Shown: one piece after another, positions 14,872-23,467 of the stretch
Position numbering within the stretch: position 1 is the stretch's first letter
Layout: each line of letters starts with the position of its first letter
DNA from: a virus
Length of the DNA stretch: 29,547 nucleotides
IMG/VR virus record: IMGVR_UViG_3300017769_000082
Span: 1-29,547 of that record
Strand: one strand, 5' to 3'
The notes under the pieces: generated by a model
Told to the model about the DNA's origin: nothing
The model's input: the letters and a program-made list of their open reading frames with translations, nothing else
Databases searched by the model: none
Made by a program: the position numbers and the translations under genes

Positions 14872-15531
14872 TTAACCCCAATCAGCACCACCTAGTATAC
14901 CAGCCGCGGCACCAATACCTCCTGTTAATGCCGCAGTTGAGTCAGCACTTGCTTGAGCTGCTGCTCCACGTAAAGCACCAATTTGATTAGATAATCTATT
15001 AAGTTGTTGCATGTCTCTAGTTTCTTGAGCTTGAAACATGTATTGCTCGCCTTGAACATCAGCCATTTGTTGCCTTTGAGCTTCTGCCATTTGTTGTCTT
15101 TGTAGTGTAGCTTCACCAGCGGCTCTTTGCTTTTCATTAGCAGCTTCTTGTGATTCAATATTAGCGGCTATATTTTTTTTACTTTGCAAAGCAGCTTGCG
15201 CTAAAGCCGTAGCACCACCAGCACTACCACCGGTAGCTCTAATTGTGTCTAATGTATTTGCTAAAGCTATATCAGTTTGTTCCATTTGTATTTCAGTAGC
15301 TTTTGTAGCTACAGATAGATTAGCAAAAGGATTTGAAAGCATACTACTTAAATCAGTTATATTAGCATAAGGATCTGTTATCTCTTGTCTATTTTCTTCT
15401 AATTGATTTAGTTTATATTCTAAACCACGAGCTTGTATCTCTCTATTTCTAGCCTCTCGCCTAGCTCTACTAGAACCGATAATACCACCGACTAAGCTTA
15501 TTGCTCCACCTATTATTGCTGCTGCTGGCAT
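14872..15531 (-). CDS. Ala/Gln-rich internal virion (DNA-ejection-type) protein
   Basis: This 219-aa protein has a hydrophobic glycine-rich N-terminus (AAAIIGGAISLVGGIIGSS) immediately followed by a basic segment (RARREARNREIQARG), a long coiled-coil body rich in Ala, Gln and Glu, and a second hydrophobic Ala/Gly tail (LTGGIGAAAGILGG). This layout matches small ejected proteins of podoviruses, such as P22 gp7 or T7 gp14 types, which insert in the host envelope. The resemblance is in architecture only. It lies directly after the tail propeller genes and before two further candidate internal proteins. A shorter frame inside it (14925-15158) is a shadow. Confidence 0.7.
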   Translation of the reverse strand: MPAAAIIGGAISLVGGIIGSSRARREARNREIQARGLEYKLNQLEENRQEITDPYANITDLSSMLSNPFANLSVATKATEIQMEQTDIALANTLDTIRATGGSAGGATALAQAALQSKKNIAANIESQEAANEKQRAAGEATLQRQQMAEAQRQQMADVQGEQYMFQAQETRDMQQLNRLSNQIGALRGAAAQASADSTAALTGGIGAAAGILGGADWG

Positions 15532-15549
15532 AATGTTAAATTTTTATTA

Positions 15550-17040
15550 TTAATATCCATTGTTTGAATCAAATTTTGCTCCTACTGAAAATAATACTTT
15601 TGCACCACCAAGGTTTGTTACATTATCAGTTGAAAAAGTTGCTGTGGTATAATAACCTTTTATACCACTTATTGCGTCTCCAAATATTATTTCACCACTA
15701 CTTGGAGCTGAGTTGTTTATTACATTTGCTACGTAAGCATTTTCTTTTCTATTAAATCCAGCATAATATCTTGGTAGCGCTGGGTCACTAGTTCCTAAAG
15801 TTACAGCGTAATTTGCTCTTGTAACAGGAGCACCACCAGCTGGATTAAAAACGTATTCACCACCATAATAACTTAATATAGATGTTATAGTGTCATTATT
15901 GTTTTGATAAGTACTAGTTGAAGGGTTTATATCTTCACCAGTAGCTGTTGAAATCAAAGATCTTACTTCCCAACCATTGCTTCCTTCGTAACTTATTGTA
16001 CTAAAAGTTTTAGATACTAATGGTTCAGGATTAAATATAACTGTTATAGTACTTGCAAATGGAGTTGCTGATCCATAGAAAACACCTCTTAAAACAGTTG
16101 GGTCGTAATGTTTATATAAACCTGTAGAATTAGTACTATAAAAATTATTTCTAATACTCATCATTTGATCTGGTCTATAATCAAACAAACTAGTCCAACC
16201 TTGAACACCTTCATCATAAGTAACGGTGTTAAAATTTGGAGTAGGTGTATATAAATCACTTTGTTGAGTAGATAAAACATATTGATCATTATAAATATCC
16301 CAACCACCTATAGCAAAACCAGAACTACCACCTAAATCTAAGTTGTTTAACTCATCTCTAAAGAAGTCTCTCATGCCTAATTGTGATATTTCAATTATGC
16401 TACTACCTCTTAAAGATAAAACTACATTATTATTTTTATCTGTAAAATATTTATTATTACCGTATACAGCAAAACTTTCTGGGTTTTTACTAATACCGTA
16501 TTTACCTGGTATTGGTTGTATAACACCTATAACTAAATTGCTAGATGTAACAGCACCTCCACCTTCTGCAGAATATATAGCGTCTTTATCTATTAAAGCT
16601 CTACTAATTTTACTTTCTTGAAATACAAATAAATTTGTATCTTCCGCGTATAATCTTTGAATTGATCCATTTGCTGGATCTGCTGCTTTTTCAATATCAT
16701 CAGCTGTTGAAAACACATTTGTGTTATTTATTCCTGTTCTAGAGTTGTATACGCCAGAATATATTAATGCGTTAAATCTTCTATAACCAGCAGGTTCTGC
16801 TTCTACTAAATAAGCTTTTGCTCCATAATCTACAGATGTATTATTAAAACCACCTCTAATTCTAGATTCTTCTAAGACATAATCATCTTCATCTGGACTA
16901 CCAATAACTGTATTAGGATATGATCCATTTAAAGAAGATGGTATTCCAAAAGAACCATTCCATATAGGATCGTCGCTTCCATCACTTACCTTCTTTAATA
17001 TAAAAGAGTTAAAATATTTTATTTCAATAGTTGCGCCCAT
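15550..17040 (-). CDS. Tail beta-propeller structural protein, second member of a pair
   Basis: This 496-aa beta-rich protein reads like repeated propeller blades: AYLVEAEPAGYRRFNALIYS, then LYAEDTNLFVFQESKISRAL, SFAVYGNNKYFTDKNNNVVL, FAIGGWDIYNDQYVLS, and GWTSLFDYRPDQMMSIRNNF followed by YKHYD. The C-terminal strand region is GYYTTATFSTDNVTNLGGAK. These blocks are familiar from structural proteins of marine podoviruses and from P22 gp10/crAss 'muzzle'-like chains (recalled). The gene follows the 1450-aa protein by 18 nt, so the two probably sit together in the tail. In related phages they may be parts of one longer assembly or chain. There is no signal peptide and no enzymatic motif. Confidence 0.72.
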   Translation of the reverse strand: MGATIEIKYFNSFILKKVSDGSDDPIWNGSFGIPSSLNGSYPNTVIGSPDEDDYVLEESRIRGGFNNTSVDYGAKAYLVEAEPAGYRRFNALIYSGVYNSRTGINNTNVFSTADDIEKAADPANGSIQRLYAEDTNLFVFQESKISRALIDKDAIYSAEGGGAVTSSNLVIGVIQPIPGKYGISKNPESFAVYGNNKYFTDKNNNVVLSLRGSSIIEISQLGMRDFFRDELNNLDLGGSSGFAIGGWDIYNDQYVLSTQQSDLYTPTPNFNTVTYDEGVQGWTSLFDYRPDQMMSIRNNFYSTNSTGLYKHYDPTVLRGVFYGSATPFASTITVIFNPEPLVSKTFSTISYEGSNGWEVRSLISTATGEDINPSTSTYQNNNDTITSILSYYGGEYVFNPAGGAPVTRANYAVTLGTSDPALPRYYAGFNRKENAYVANVINNSAPSSGEIIFGDAISGIKGYYTTATFSTDNVTNLGGAKVLFSVGAKFDSNNGY

Positions 17041-17058
17041 ATTTTATGATTACATGTT

Positions 17059-20000
17059 TTATATTATTTCTACTGCATAAGCAGATATGTCTTCAGCTGC
17101 AAATGTTCCAAGACCAGTGTCTCCACCTTCAGATGGCATTAGACAATCATTACCTGAAAAAGGAGGTTGTGCTAAATATAAAGCTTCAGCTGCAGCAAAA
17201 CTAGCTGCTGAAAAATACAAGGCATTACCTTGTCCACCACCACTAGCTGGGTTAGCATTAGTTTTATCTATAGTTATAGTTGTAGTACCATTAGATAATT
17301 GTTGAGTTGCATCATCTGGGTTTGTACATGGTATCGCTCCGTAATAATAATATCCATTTTCAGCACCTATAGGAGAACTTGATATTCTAAATCTAACAAC
17401 AGATTGCTCATTACAGTTATCTGGACTATCACAGTAATATGTTGTTTTTTCGTAATTTGAAACATTACCAGCTCTATTTAAATTAACCTCATAAACTGAA
17501 TTTATAGATTCACCAGCATCTGCAAATTGCAATGTTATATCGTAATCAGCTACGTCAATTGTAGGACTTGCTATAAACAGTTTTGTTTGTATTTGATTAG
17601 CAACAACATTATTTGTTATAGTAAAATAATCACTTAGTAATTCACCCTCTTCCAAAGCGCTACTATTTTTAGTTATATTTGTTATTGCAACATTATAATC
17701 TAATGTTCTTAGGGCAGTGTTATTAGCTCCATTGTGAGAATCAATAGTTGTTAAAGCTGTTGTAATTGTTCTATTTGTTGTCACAGGATTAGTACCTGCA
17801 GATGTTATTACAGGTTGAACATTACCTGGACCCACCGCATTGTTAGTTGCAGAAACAAAAACTTCAGATGTAACACCGTTATAAGTTGTTACAATTTTAA
17901 AAATAAAATTAAACAACCTAGCATTTTCATCATTGCCAAAATAAACGTCTGAGTAATAATCAGCAGTTGTTGCTACCATAAAAGTAACAACAGTTGAACC
18001 TGGTGTTCCTGTTCTAGTTAACGTAAAATAATCACTTACATCATTTCCAGGGTTATTATTATCTGTAACGCTGTCTATAGTTACATCTAACTGTGTTAAA
18101 TTAATATCTACTGGATCACTTATATCTACACCAAATTGATCAACTACTTTAAAAGCATTAGCTAAAATATTACTTGTTGTTGCTAAACCTTCTGTCCAAC
18201 CAGCTGTGTCAAAAGAATCTATACCCGCGCCACCAGAACTCTCAGATAATATTAAAGAATTTAAATCTGATATTAAACCACTAGTTGTAGTTTCCCAATA
18301 TATATCTAAACTAGATACTGTAGGAGTTGTTTCATATACACTCAAGTATTGTAAACCAGGAGTAGATAATGTTCCTCTATTGAAGGGTGCATAACCAGGT
18401 ACTAATTCTATTAATTGATCTGTAGATAAAGTTACAGCTTGATTTAACTGTATAGTGTTTACAGGTGGACCTCCTAAAACATTTGTCACAGCTAAGCCGT
18501 CTGGCAAACCAGAACCTCTTACTAACATGTTAACAGCTGGTGTTCCATTTAAATTTTTAAGAACTATGCTAGCGCCTATAGCAAAAGAACCTCCAGCGTT
18601 TACTAATCCACTAGCTACAGCGTAGTTTGTAGAAGCTATTTGTCCTATTTGATTTTCTGTACTTATTCTTGATATTAAAGGATTAGATTCATCTAAATAA
18701 AACTGTGGAAAATAATTTGGTCTAGGTGGATCAGTAGGATCGTAATCAAATAAATCTGCAAGTGTAGATATTGTTGAAACTGTATCTGCTGTTCTACCTG
18801 GGTTATATTGAGTATTTGCTTTACCTATATTAGTTGCAAAAATAAAACCAGCTGTACTTGTATCATAAGTTATACTTGTAGCAGTGTTTTGAACTCTACC
18901 AAACAATCTAACTGAACTTCTATACTGTTTTTGATCAGGACCAACTTCAGTTAAATCTCTTGGTACTTTGTTTATATTGTCATTAATTAACACAGCGTGT
19001 GAAGTACTTGTTACTTCTTTTGTAAGATCTTCTGGGTAAGCTGCCATTATACCAGGTAAATAAACATTGTAATATTCTTGCTCTGTTTGTTTAACTACTA
19101 TTTTATATGAATACCAACCTAATGGGTTATAATCAACACTGCTAGTATCATTATTATATAGACCTGGTGAATTAGCGTAACCGCCACTTATAGGATTGTT
19201 AAATCTAATTTTTAAAGAATCACCTGGGAAACTTTCTTGAGTTGCACTATCTTCTAAATACGCGGAATAAACTGTATCTCCAATAAAAGTTGAAGAACCA
19301 ACAGTAACAGATTCTTTGTTGTTTGACAGTATAACAGAAGACTGTCTACCATATCTATCAGATAAAACAATACCTACTTGGTAATTTCTATTTTGTTTTA
19401 AAGAAGAGTTAGGGTATTCTACTTTACTAGTATTATCAGTTTCTGTTCCAGTATCTTGAAAAACTAAAGCTTGACCAGTTACTAAAGTTACATTTTTATC
19501 TAATTTAATATTAGGTGCAGAATAACTAGTTACTTGACCTAAAGGAAAACCATTATAATCACCTGAGTTTGTAGTTGACGATGTCCAACCATACATTACA
19601 TCTCCAACGCTAGGTGTTTCAGTACCAACTAATGTTACTGGAATGTTTGTGCCGGCAGAATAAAAAGCACTAGCTGTAGACGTTGCTTTTGCGTTTATTA
19701 CTTGAAAATTATTTTTATCACTAGCTTGTACATTGTAATCTAAAGAACTTGGAGGTGTGTGCTTGTTTTCAAAGTTAGCATATATAACTCTATTTCCAGA
19801 TATTTCTTGAGCTAAAGCTTTAACAGGTGTTTTATCAAAAACTCTTAACAACTCACTGTCTGGTAATGTTCTAAATGGTTTTATAGAATTGTATTTATAC
19901 TCATATACTGATGGATTACCTATGTAAACATATTGAGTATATACAGCGGGTGGAGAAGCTTGGTTTTTACTACAAGTTAAAACACTAGTAGCAGTGTCAT

Positions 20001-21411
20001 AACTATTAACAAAAGAAAAATTAGCAACACCTGGTCCACTTATTAATTCACCTGTTTTAACTGTTCCTACTACGTTTATTAGGTTTAGTTTATTAGGTGC
20101 TGTAACTGGAGGATTTCCTAACTGAGCTCGTGCAGATGAATTAACTATGTCTTCTATAGGTATTGTATCAATAACTCTAACAGCTGTGCCATCTGATTCT
20201 TTATATAATATATCTATTTCTTTAATTTTTAATTTATCTTGTAAACTAAATTTATTAAAAGGTAAAGGAATTATAAGCTTTATTTCATCAACTTTATTTT
20301 CTACAAATTCCACTATAGTAGATCTATAAGCGGCTGATTGGTCGTCTTTGTCTATAGCAGGGGTTTCTTGTCTTATATACATGAAATAACCATCTTGCTT
20401 TGGTATAAAAGCAACTTGAGTAAACGGAGCCATTACAGAATATTCATTATCGTCAAACCTCCATCTATAGCTAAATCTTACAAACTTATCTTCTAAATAA
20501 GCTGGATCACCTGCAAAATCAGGATTATAATAAGGATTTCCGTCAAAAACTAATTCAACACCTGTATTTAAAGCTGGAAGAAAAGGAGCGCTAACCGTTA
20601 AACTACTTGTTGTTGTGCCAGTGTCTACGCTTGCCCCGGTAGAAACTAAAAAACCAGTACTAGAGTCTACATAATAAACTAGTTGACCAATTTTTGGATT
20701 AACACCTTGTAAGCTGCCTATAGGTATAGTAGCAACACCAGCGCCGGTAGAAGAAGTAGTTAAAGCGGTTCCACCACCAGGAAGAAACTTACTAGTAACA
20801 TCTTTCATAGTAGTTTCATACTGATCTGTGTTTATTGCTGTGAAATTATTTTCATCTCTTTGTTGCCAAAGCTGTATAGCTTGGTAAGGATTATATTTTG
20901 CTACAGATATTTGATCTTCTGTAGTATAATATCTAGTATTATTTACAGCTCTTTCAATATTTATTTTTCTAGGTTGGTTGCGATTATCTGTCCAAAACAA
21001 TAAATTTTCTACTAAATTAATACCGTATATAGGATATAATTGTGAAAAATTTAAAAAAGTATTAGAAAGAATTAAATCAACAAAGGTGTCTGTTAAAACA
21101 TTATACTGATATATATGGTGATTAGAACCAATACCAGTTGGAACATAATCTTCTGTTTTATTATCTGTTACAAATAAATAAATAAAATTATTAGCATCAT
21201 CAGTAACCCAACCAATACACTTGCTATTTGCTGGAAAAGTTAAACCTGTTATTTTATTACCTAAAACGTTTTCTAGTTCACCTACATCTGGACCTTCAGA
21301 TTTACTAACCTGAACATTTCTTGCATCTCTATATTCTCCGTTTGGTACTAAACGAGCATCTAGGTCTTTGTTTAATTTACCTTTAACAAAGGTGTTAACA
21401 ACTTTTGCCAT
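17059..21411 (-). CDS. P22 gp10/crAss muzzle-like tail needle-hub propeller protein
   Basis: This 1450-aa structural protein opens with VNTFVKGKLNKDLDARLVPN, then GEYRDARNVQVSKSEG and LENVLGN, a typical start of the tail-stabilisation (gp10-like) family. Propeller-type segments follow (WVTDDANNFIYLFVTD, NLLFWTDNRNQPRKINIERA). Later blocks include FVRFSYRWRFDDNEYSVMAP and RNYQVGIVLSDRYGRQSSVI. Short beta-rich inserts occur near residues 225-290, 444-484, 587-654 and 937-1005. Two Ig/cadherin-like repeats sharing a SDYFT motif lie near 1127 and 1261. It probably forms the tail collar or muzzle that closes the channel, and the inserts may contact the host surface. It is much longer than P22 gp10 (472 aa). 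It starts 6 nt after the previous stop. Confidence 0.78.
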   Translation of the reverse strand: MAKVVNTFVKGKLNKDLDARLVPNGEYRDARNVQVSKSEGPDVGELENVLGNKITGLTFPANSKCIGWVTDDANNFIYLFVTDNKTEDYVPTGIGSNHHIYQYNVLTDTFVDLILSNTFLNFSQLYPIYGINLVENLLFWTDNRNQPRKINIERAVNNTRYYTTEDQISVAKYNPYQAIQLWQQRDENNFTAINTDQYETTMKDVTSKFLPGGGTALTTSSTGAGVATIPIGSLQGVNPKIGQLVYYVDSSTGFLVSTGASVDTGTTTSSLTVSAPFLPALNTGVELVFDGNPYYNPDFAGDPAYLEDKFVRFSYRWRFDDNEYSVMAPFTQVAFIPKQDGYFMYIRQETPAIDKDDQSAAYRSTIVEFVENKVDEIKLIIPLPFNKFSLQDKLKIKEIDILYKESDGTAVRVIDTIPIEDIVNSSARAQLGNPPVTAPNKLNLINVVGTVKTGELISGPGVANFSFVNSYDTATSVLTCSKNQASPPAVYTQYVYIGNPSVYEYKYNSIKPFRTLPDSELLRVFDKTPVKALAQEISGNRVIYANFENKHTPPSSLDYNVQASDKNNFQVINAKATSTASAFYSAGTNIPVTLVGTETPSVGDVMYGWTSSTTNSGDYNGFPLGQVTSYSAPNIKLDKNVTLVTGQALVFQDTGTETDNTSKVEYPNSSLKQNRNYQVGIVLSDRYGRQSSVILSNNKESVTVGSSTFIGDTVYSAYLEDSATQESFPGDSLKIRFNNPISGGYANSPGLYNNDTSSVDYNPLGWYSYKIVVKQTEQEYYNVYLPGIMAAYPEDLTKEVTSTSHAVLINDNINKVPRDLTEVGPDQKQYRSSVRLFGRVQNTATSITYDTSTAGFIFATNIGKANTQYNPGRTADTVSTISTLADLFDYDPTDPPRPNYFPQFYLDESNPLISRISTENQIGQIASTNYAVASGLVNAGGSFAIGASIVLKNLNGTPAVNMLVRGSGLPDGLAVTNVLGGPPVNTIQLNQAVTLSTDQLIELVPGYAPFNRGTLSTPGLQYLSVYETTPTVSSLDIYWETTTSGLISDLNSLILSESSGGAGIDSFDTAGWTEGLATTSNILANAFKVVDQFGVDISDPVDINLTQLDVTIDSVTDNNNPGNDVSDYFTLTRTGTPGSTVVTFMVATTADYYSDVYFGNDENARLFNFIFKIVTTYNGVTSEVFVSATNNAVGPGNVQPVITSAGTNPVTTNRTITTALTTIDSHNGANNTALRTLDYNVAITNITKNSSALEEGELLSDYFTITNNVVANQIQTKLFIASPTIDVADYDITLQFADAGESINSVYEVNLNRAGNVSNYEKTTYYCDSPDNCNEQSVVRFRISSSPIGAENGYYYYGAIPCTNPDDATQQLSNGTTTITIDKTNANPASGGGQGNALYFSAASFAAAEALYLAQPPFSGNDCLMPSEGGDTGLGTFAAEDISAYAVEII
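17470..18120 (-). repeat. Two Ig/cadherin-like repeats coded inside the muzzle-like protein
   Basis: Two successive beta-rich units share the pattern 'V.I..(I/V)T.N......SDYFT(L/I)T......T...'. The first includes DVTIDSVTDNNNPGND then SDYFTLTRTG; the second includes NVAITNITKNSSALEEG then SDYFTITNN. A strand with ADY follows each: TADYYSDVYF and VADYDITLQF. The similarity is at protein level and was found by eye. Boundaries are approximate. Such repeats are common in surface-exposed adhesive proteins. Confidence 0.5.
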
Positions 21412-21417
21412 TAAATT

Positions 21418-22650
21418 TTAGTGTTTTATCCATTTAGATTTACCTCTCATAACTTGAGTTATTTCTTCAAGTTTAATATTTGATAATCTTATTTTAGCAT
21501 TACGCAAAGCTGCGTATCTATCTTTTTTATATCTTTGAACCACGCCTTCTGATACATTAGCTCTTGTAGATAATATGTTATATGATATACTTTTATACAT
21601 AGCTTCTTCAGCCATTTTAGGAACTTTAGTATCTAAGTCATAAGCAAGACCATCTGATATATATTCAAATACAATTAATCTACCTGCTAAATTACTAGAA
21701 AAACTAAATTTACCTTCTCTTTCATTTATACCAAACCAACCATTTACTTGTGATCTTTGTGGATCAAGACCGTATAATCTACCCCAGTTCCATGGTCCAT
21801 TTAAACTGTATAAATCTTGATTAGCAAAACCAAAATATTCAAAATCTGAATACCAACTAGAATTTAATAATCTAGTGTTATTGCTTTTCCATCTTGATTC
21901 TGTTATCGATGTTCCTTCTAGATCTTCACCAAAGTTATCTTGTGTTGGCACTCCTGTTCCGTCTTGTAATAAACTAGAATATGGATCAATAGTTAAATTA
22001 TTAGCTGGATAAATAGGTCTTTTAACACCTAGTTCATCTATCCAAGATAAGCTAACATAGTTAACATAGTCTTGAGGTATAATTAAAGACAAACTACTAG
22101 GTATTGTTAACTCTTGAGATCTAATGCTTTTTAATGTATCATAACTAAATTCTTGTAGTGATCTTTTAGCAAAAAAAACAACATCAGACTTTTTGCATGT
22201 CTGAATTAATTTACCATCACCAACGTAACCAACCATGTAGTTGTTTACTATATCGTTTAGTTTTAAATACTGGTAACCACCGTAATTATCTTCTACAGCT
22301 TGACCATAAGCTTTTTCAGCAGCAGTAGTTCCGTACTTACCACCGTCTAATATTTTAAGTTGTACTACTATAAAAACACTTGCGCCAGGGTTACCTGTTA
22401 TAGTTATTATGTTATTAACTACTGTGTAAGCAGATGTATATTCTGTAAAAGTACCTGGTAAACCAGTAACGCTTGTATATACTTTAAAATTGTTTTTAGC
22501 ATAATTTTCATTAGTAGGATCATAGCTACCAAAAACTAAATCAGTATTGAAAGTTGTAGTAAATGCCTGCCCAGCTGTATTACCTACATCTCCTCTAAAG
22601 CCTTGTGAACCTTGATAATATTGCGCGTTAGTTTCTGTTATTTGTGACAT
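21418..22650 (-). CDS. Head-tail adaptor/tail tubular (P22 gp4-like) protein with extra N-terminal beta domain
   Basis: In this 410-aa protein, the C-terminal two thirds match the adaptor style: LNDIVNNYMVGYVG, SDVVFFAKRSLQEFSYDTLK, LSLIIPQDYVNYVSLSWIDE, and a final helical tail (MAEEAMYKSISYNILSTRAN, then RYKKDRYAALRNAKIRLSNI). Such proteins bind below the portal and connect to the tail. The first 120 residues are different: a Gly-rich start (YYQGSQGFRGDVGNTAGQ) and a beta domain (NNFKVYTSVTGL, TSAYTVVNNIITITGNPGAS) resembling the N-terminal domain of T7-type tail fibres. The gene overlaps the end of the ring-protein gene by one base. The function is inferred from position and blocks, not structure. 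Confidence 0.68.
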   Translation of the reverse strand: MSQITETNAQYYQGSQGFRGDVGNTAGQAFTTTFNTDLVFGSYDPTNENYAKNNFKVYTSVTGLPGTFTEYTSAYTVVNNIITITGNPGASVFIVVQLKILDGGKYGTTAAEKAYGQAVEDNYGGYQYLKLNDIVNNYMVGYVGDGKLIQTCKKSDVVFFAKRSLQEFSYDTLKSIRSQELTIPSSLSLIIPQDYVNYVSLSWIDELGVKRPIYPANNLTIDPYSSLLQDGTGVPTQDNFGEDLEGTSITESRWKSNNTRLLNSSWYSDFEYFGFANQDLYSLNGPWNWGRLYGLDPQRSQVNGWFGINEREGKFSFSSNLAGRLIVFEYISDGLAYDLDTKVPKMAEEAMYKSISYNILSTRANVSEGVVQRYKKDRYAALRNAKIRLSNIKLEEITQVMRGKSKWIKH

Positions 22651-23408
22651 TATGATTTTTCGTTTTGTTCAACCTTAGCAGCGTCTTGTGTAGCTACTTG
22701 AATTATTTCAGGATCTCTTATAATAACACCTGCGTATTTTAATATTCCTATAATTATATTAGTTTGTTCCGATGTGTCTAGTTGAAAATCAACTGAAGTA
22801 GCGCTATTATATAGGTATTGACCTAGCGTACCAGTTGTAAAAGCCCAATTAGGATTTGTTGGGTTTACTATACAATTAGTTTTTACTACATCTGGTTTAG
22901 GTGATATTTTTAATAACACCTGTGGAGATGAGCCTACTGTTACTACAGCATTAGTTATATAAGCTAGAGGATATTGATTAGTAGGACTAGTTAGTTTTGA
23001 TTTACTGACTTCAGTATATTCTTTTTTACTAGATACTTGAGTTACGGAATCGTATTGAGGATTTGTTGTATTGTAAGTAGATATTATTTCACCTATTCTA
23101 TATAATGGTCTTGAACCACCATATATCCAACCTGTATTAGCTACATTATAGGTGAAACTAGTTTCTTCTTCAAAAGGATACAGCTTGTAAGCATTGTCTT
23201 TAAACATGTTAAAAAACTCTGTATCGTTTTGTGTATTGTTTTGATTTTGACGATTTAATTGATTGCCGTCAGGAAAATAAGATTCAAATATTTCTTGTTG
23301 TACCTGTACTGCTAAACTATTAAATTCAGCTGGTGGAATATAACCTCTTTGTTCTTTGTTTAAAATGTACAAGACTGTTGTGTATACTGTATTTATATTT
23401 ACCGCCAT
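22650..23408 (-). CDS. Connector/ring-type structural protein
   Basis: This 252-aa protein begins with INTVYTTVLYILNKEQRGYI, then PPAEFNSLAVQVQQEIFESY. This conserved block is one I recall from structural proteins of crAss-like and marine Bacteroidetes phages next to the portal-adaptor genes. The remainder is beta-rich (TSFTYNVANTGWIYGGSRPL, PLAYITNAVVTVGSSPQVLL) with a short helical C-terminus (IIIGILKYAGVIIRDPEIIQ). It probably forms one of the rings between portal and tail. The stop is shared by one base with the adaptor start. Upstream lies a 22-nt hairpin with a GAAA loop. No enzymatic residues are apparent. Confidence 0.72.
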   Translation of the reverse strand: MAVNINTVYTTVLYILNKEQRGYIPPAEFNSLAVQVQQEIFESYFPDGNQLNRQNQNNTQNDTEFFNMFKDNAYKLYPFEEETSFTYNVANTGWIYGGSRPLYRIGEIISTYNTTNPQYDSVTQVSSKKEYTEVSKSKLTSPTNQYPLAYITNAVVTVGSSPQVLLKISPKPDVVKTNCIVNPTNPNWAFTTGTLGQYLYNSATSVDFQLDTSEQTNIIIGILKYAGVIIRDPEIIQVATQDAAKVEQNEKS

Positions 23409-23429
23409 TATATTTTTTTATTATAACAC

Positions 23430-23451
23430 AGAGGTGACTTTCGCCACCTCT
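23430..23451 (-). promoter_or_regulatory. RNA hairpin with GAAA tetraloop between two structural genes
   Basis: On the - strand transcript the arms AGAGGUGGC and GUCACCUCU pair over 9 bp (one G-U) and close a GAAA tetraloop. The hairpin lies between the 273-aa gene stop and the ring-protein start. No U-tract follows (GTGTTATAATAAA), so it is unlikely to be a strong terminator. RNA processing or mRNA stabilisation is more likely. A TATAAT follows it and could be a -10 element by chance. Confidence 0.6.
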
Positions 23452-23467
23452 ATATTATTATCACTTG

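Noticed and set aside
23430-23451. Hairpin as an intrinsic terminator
   Set aside because: No run of T follows the stem in either direction.
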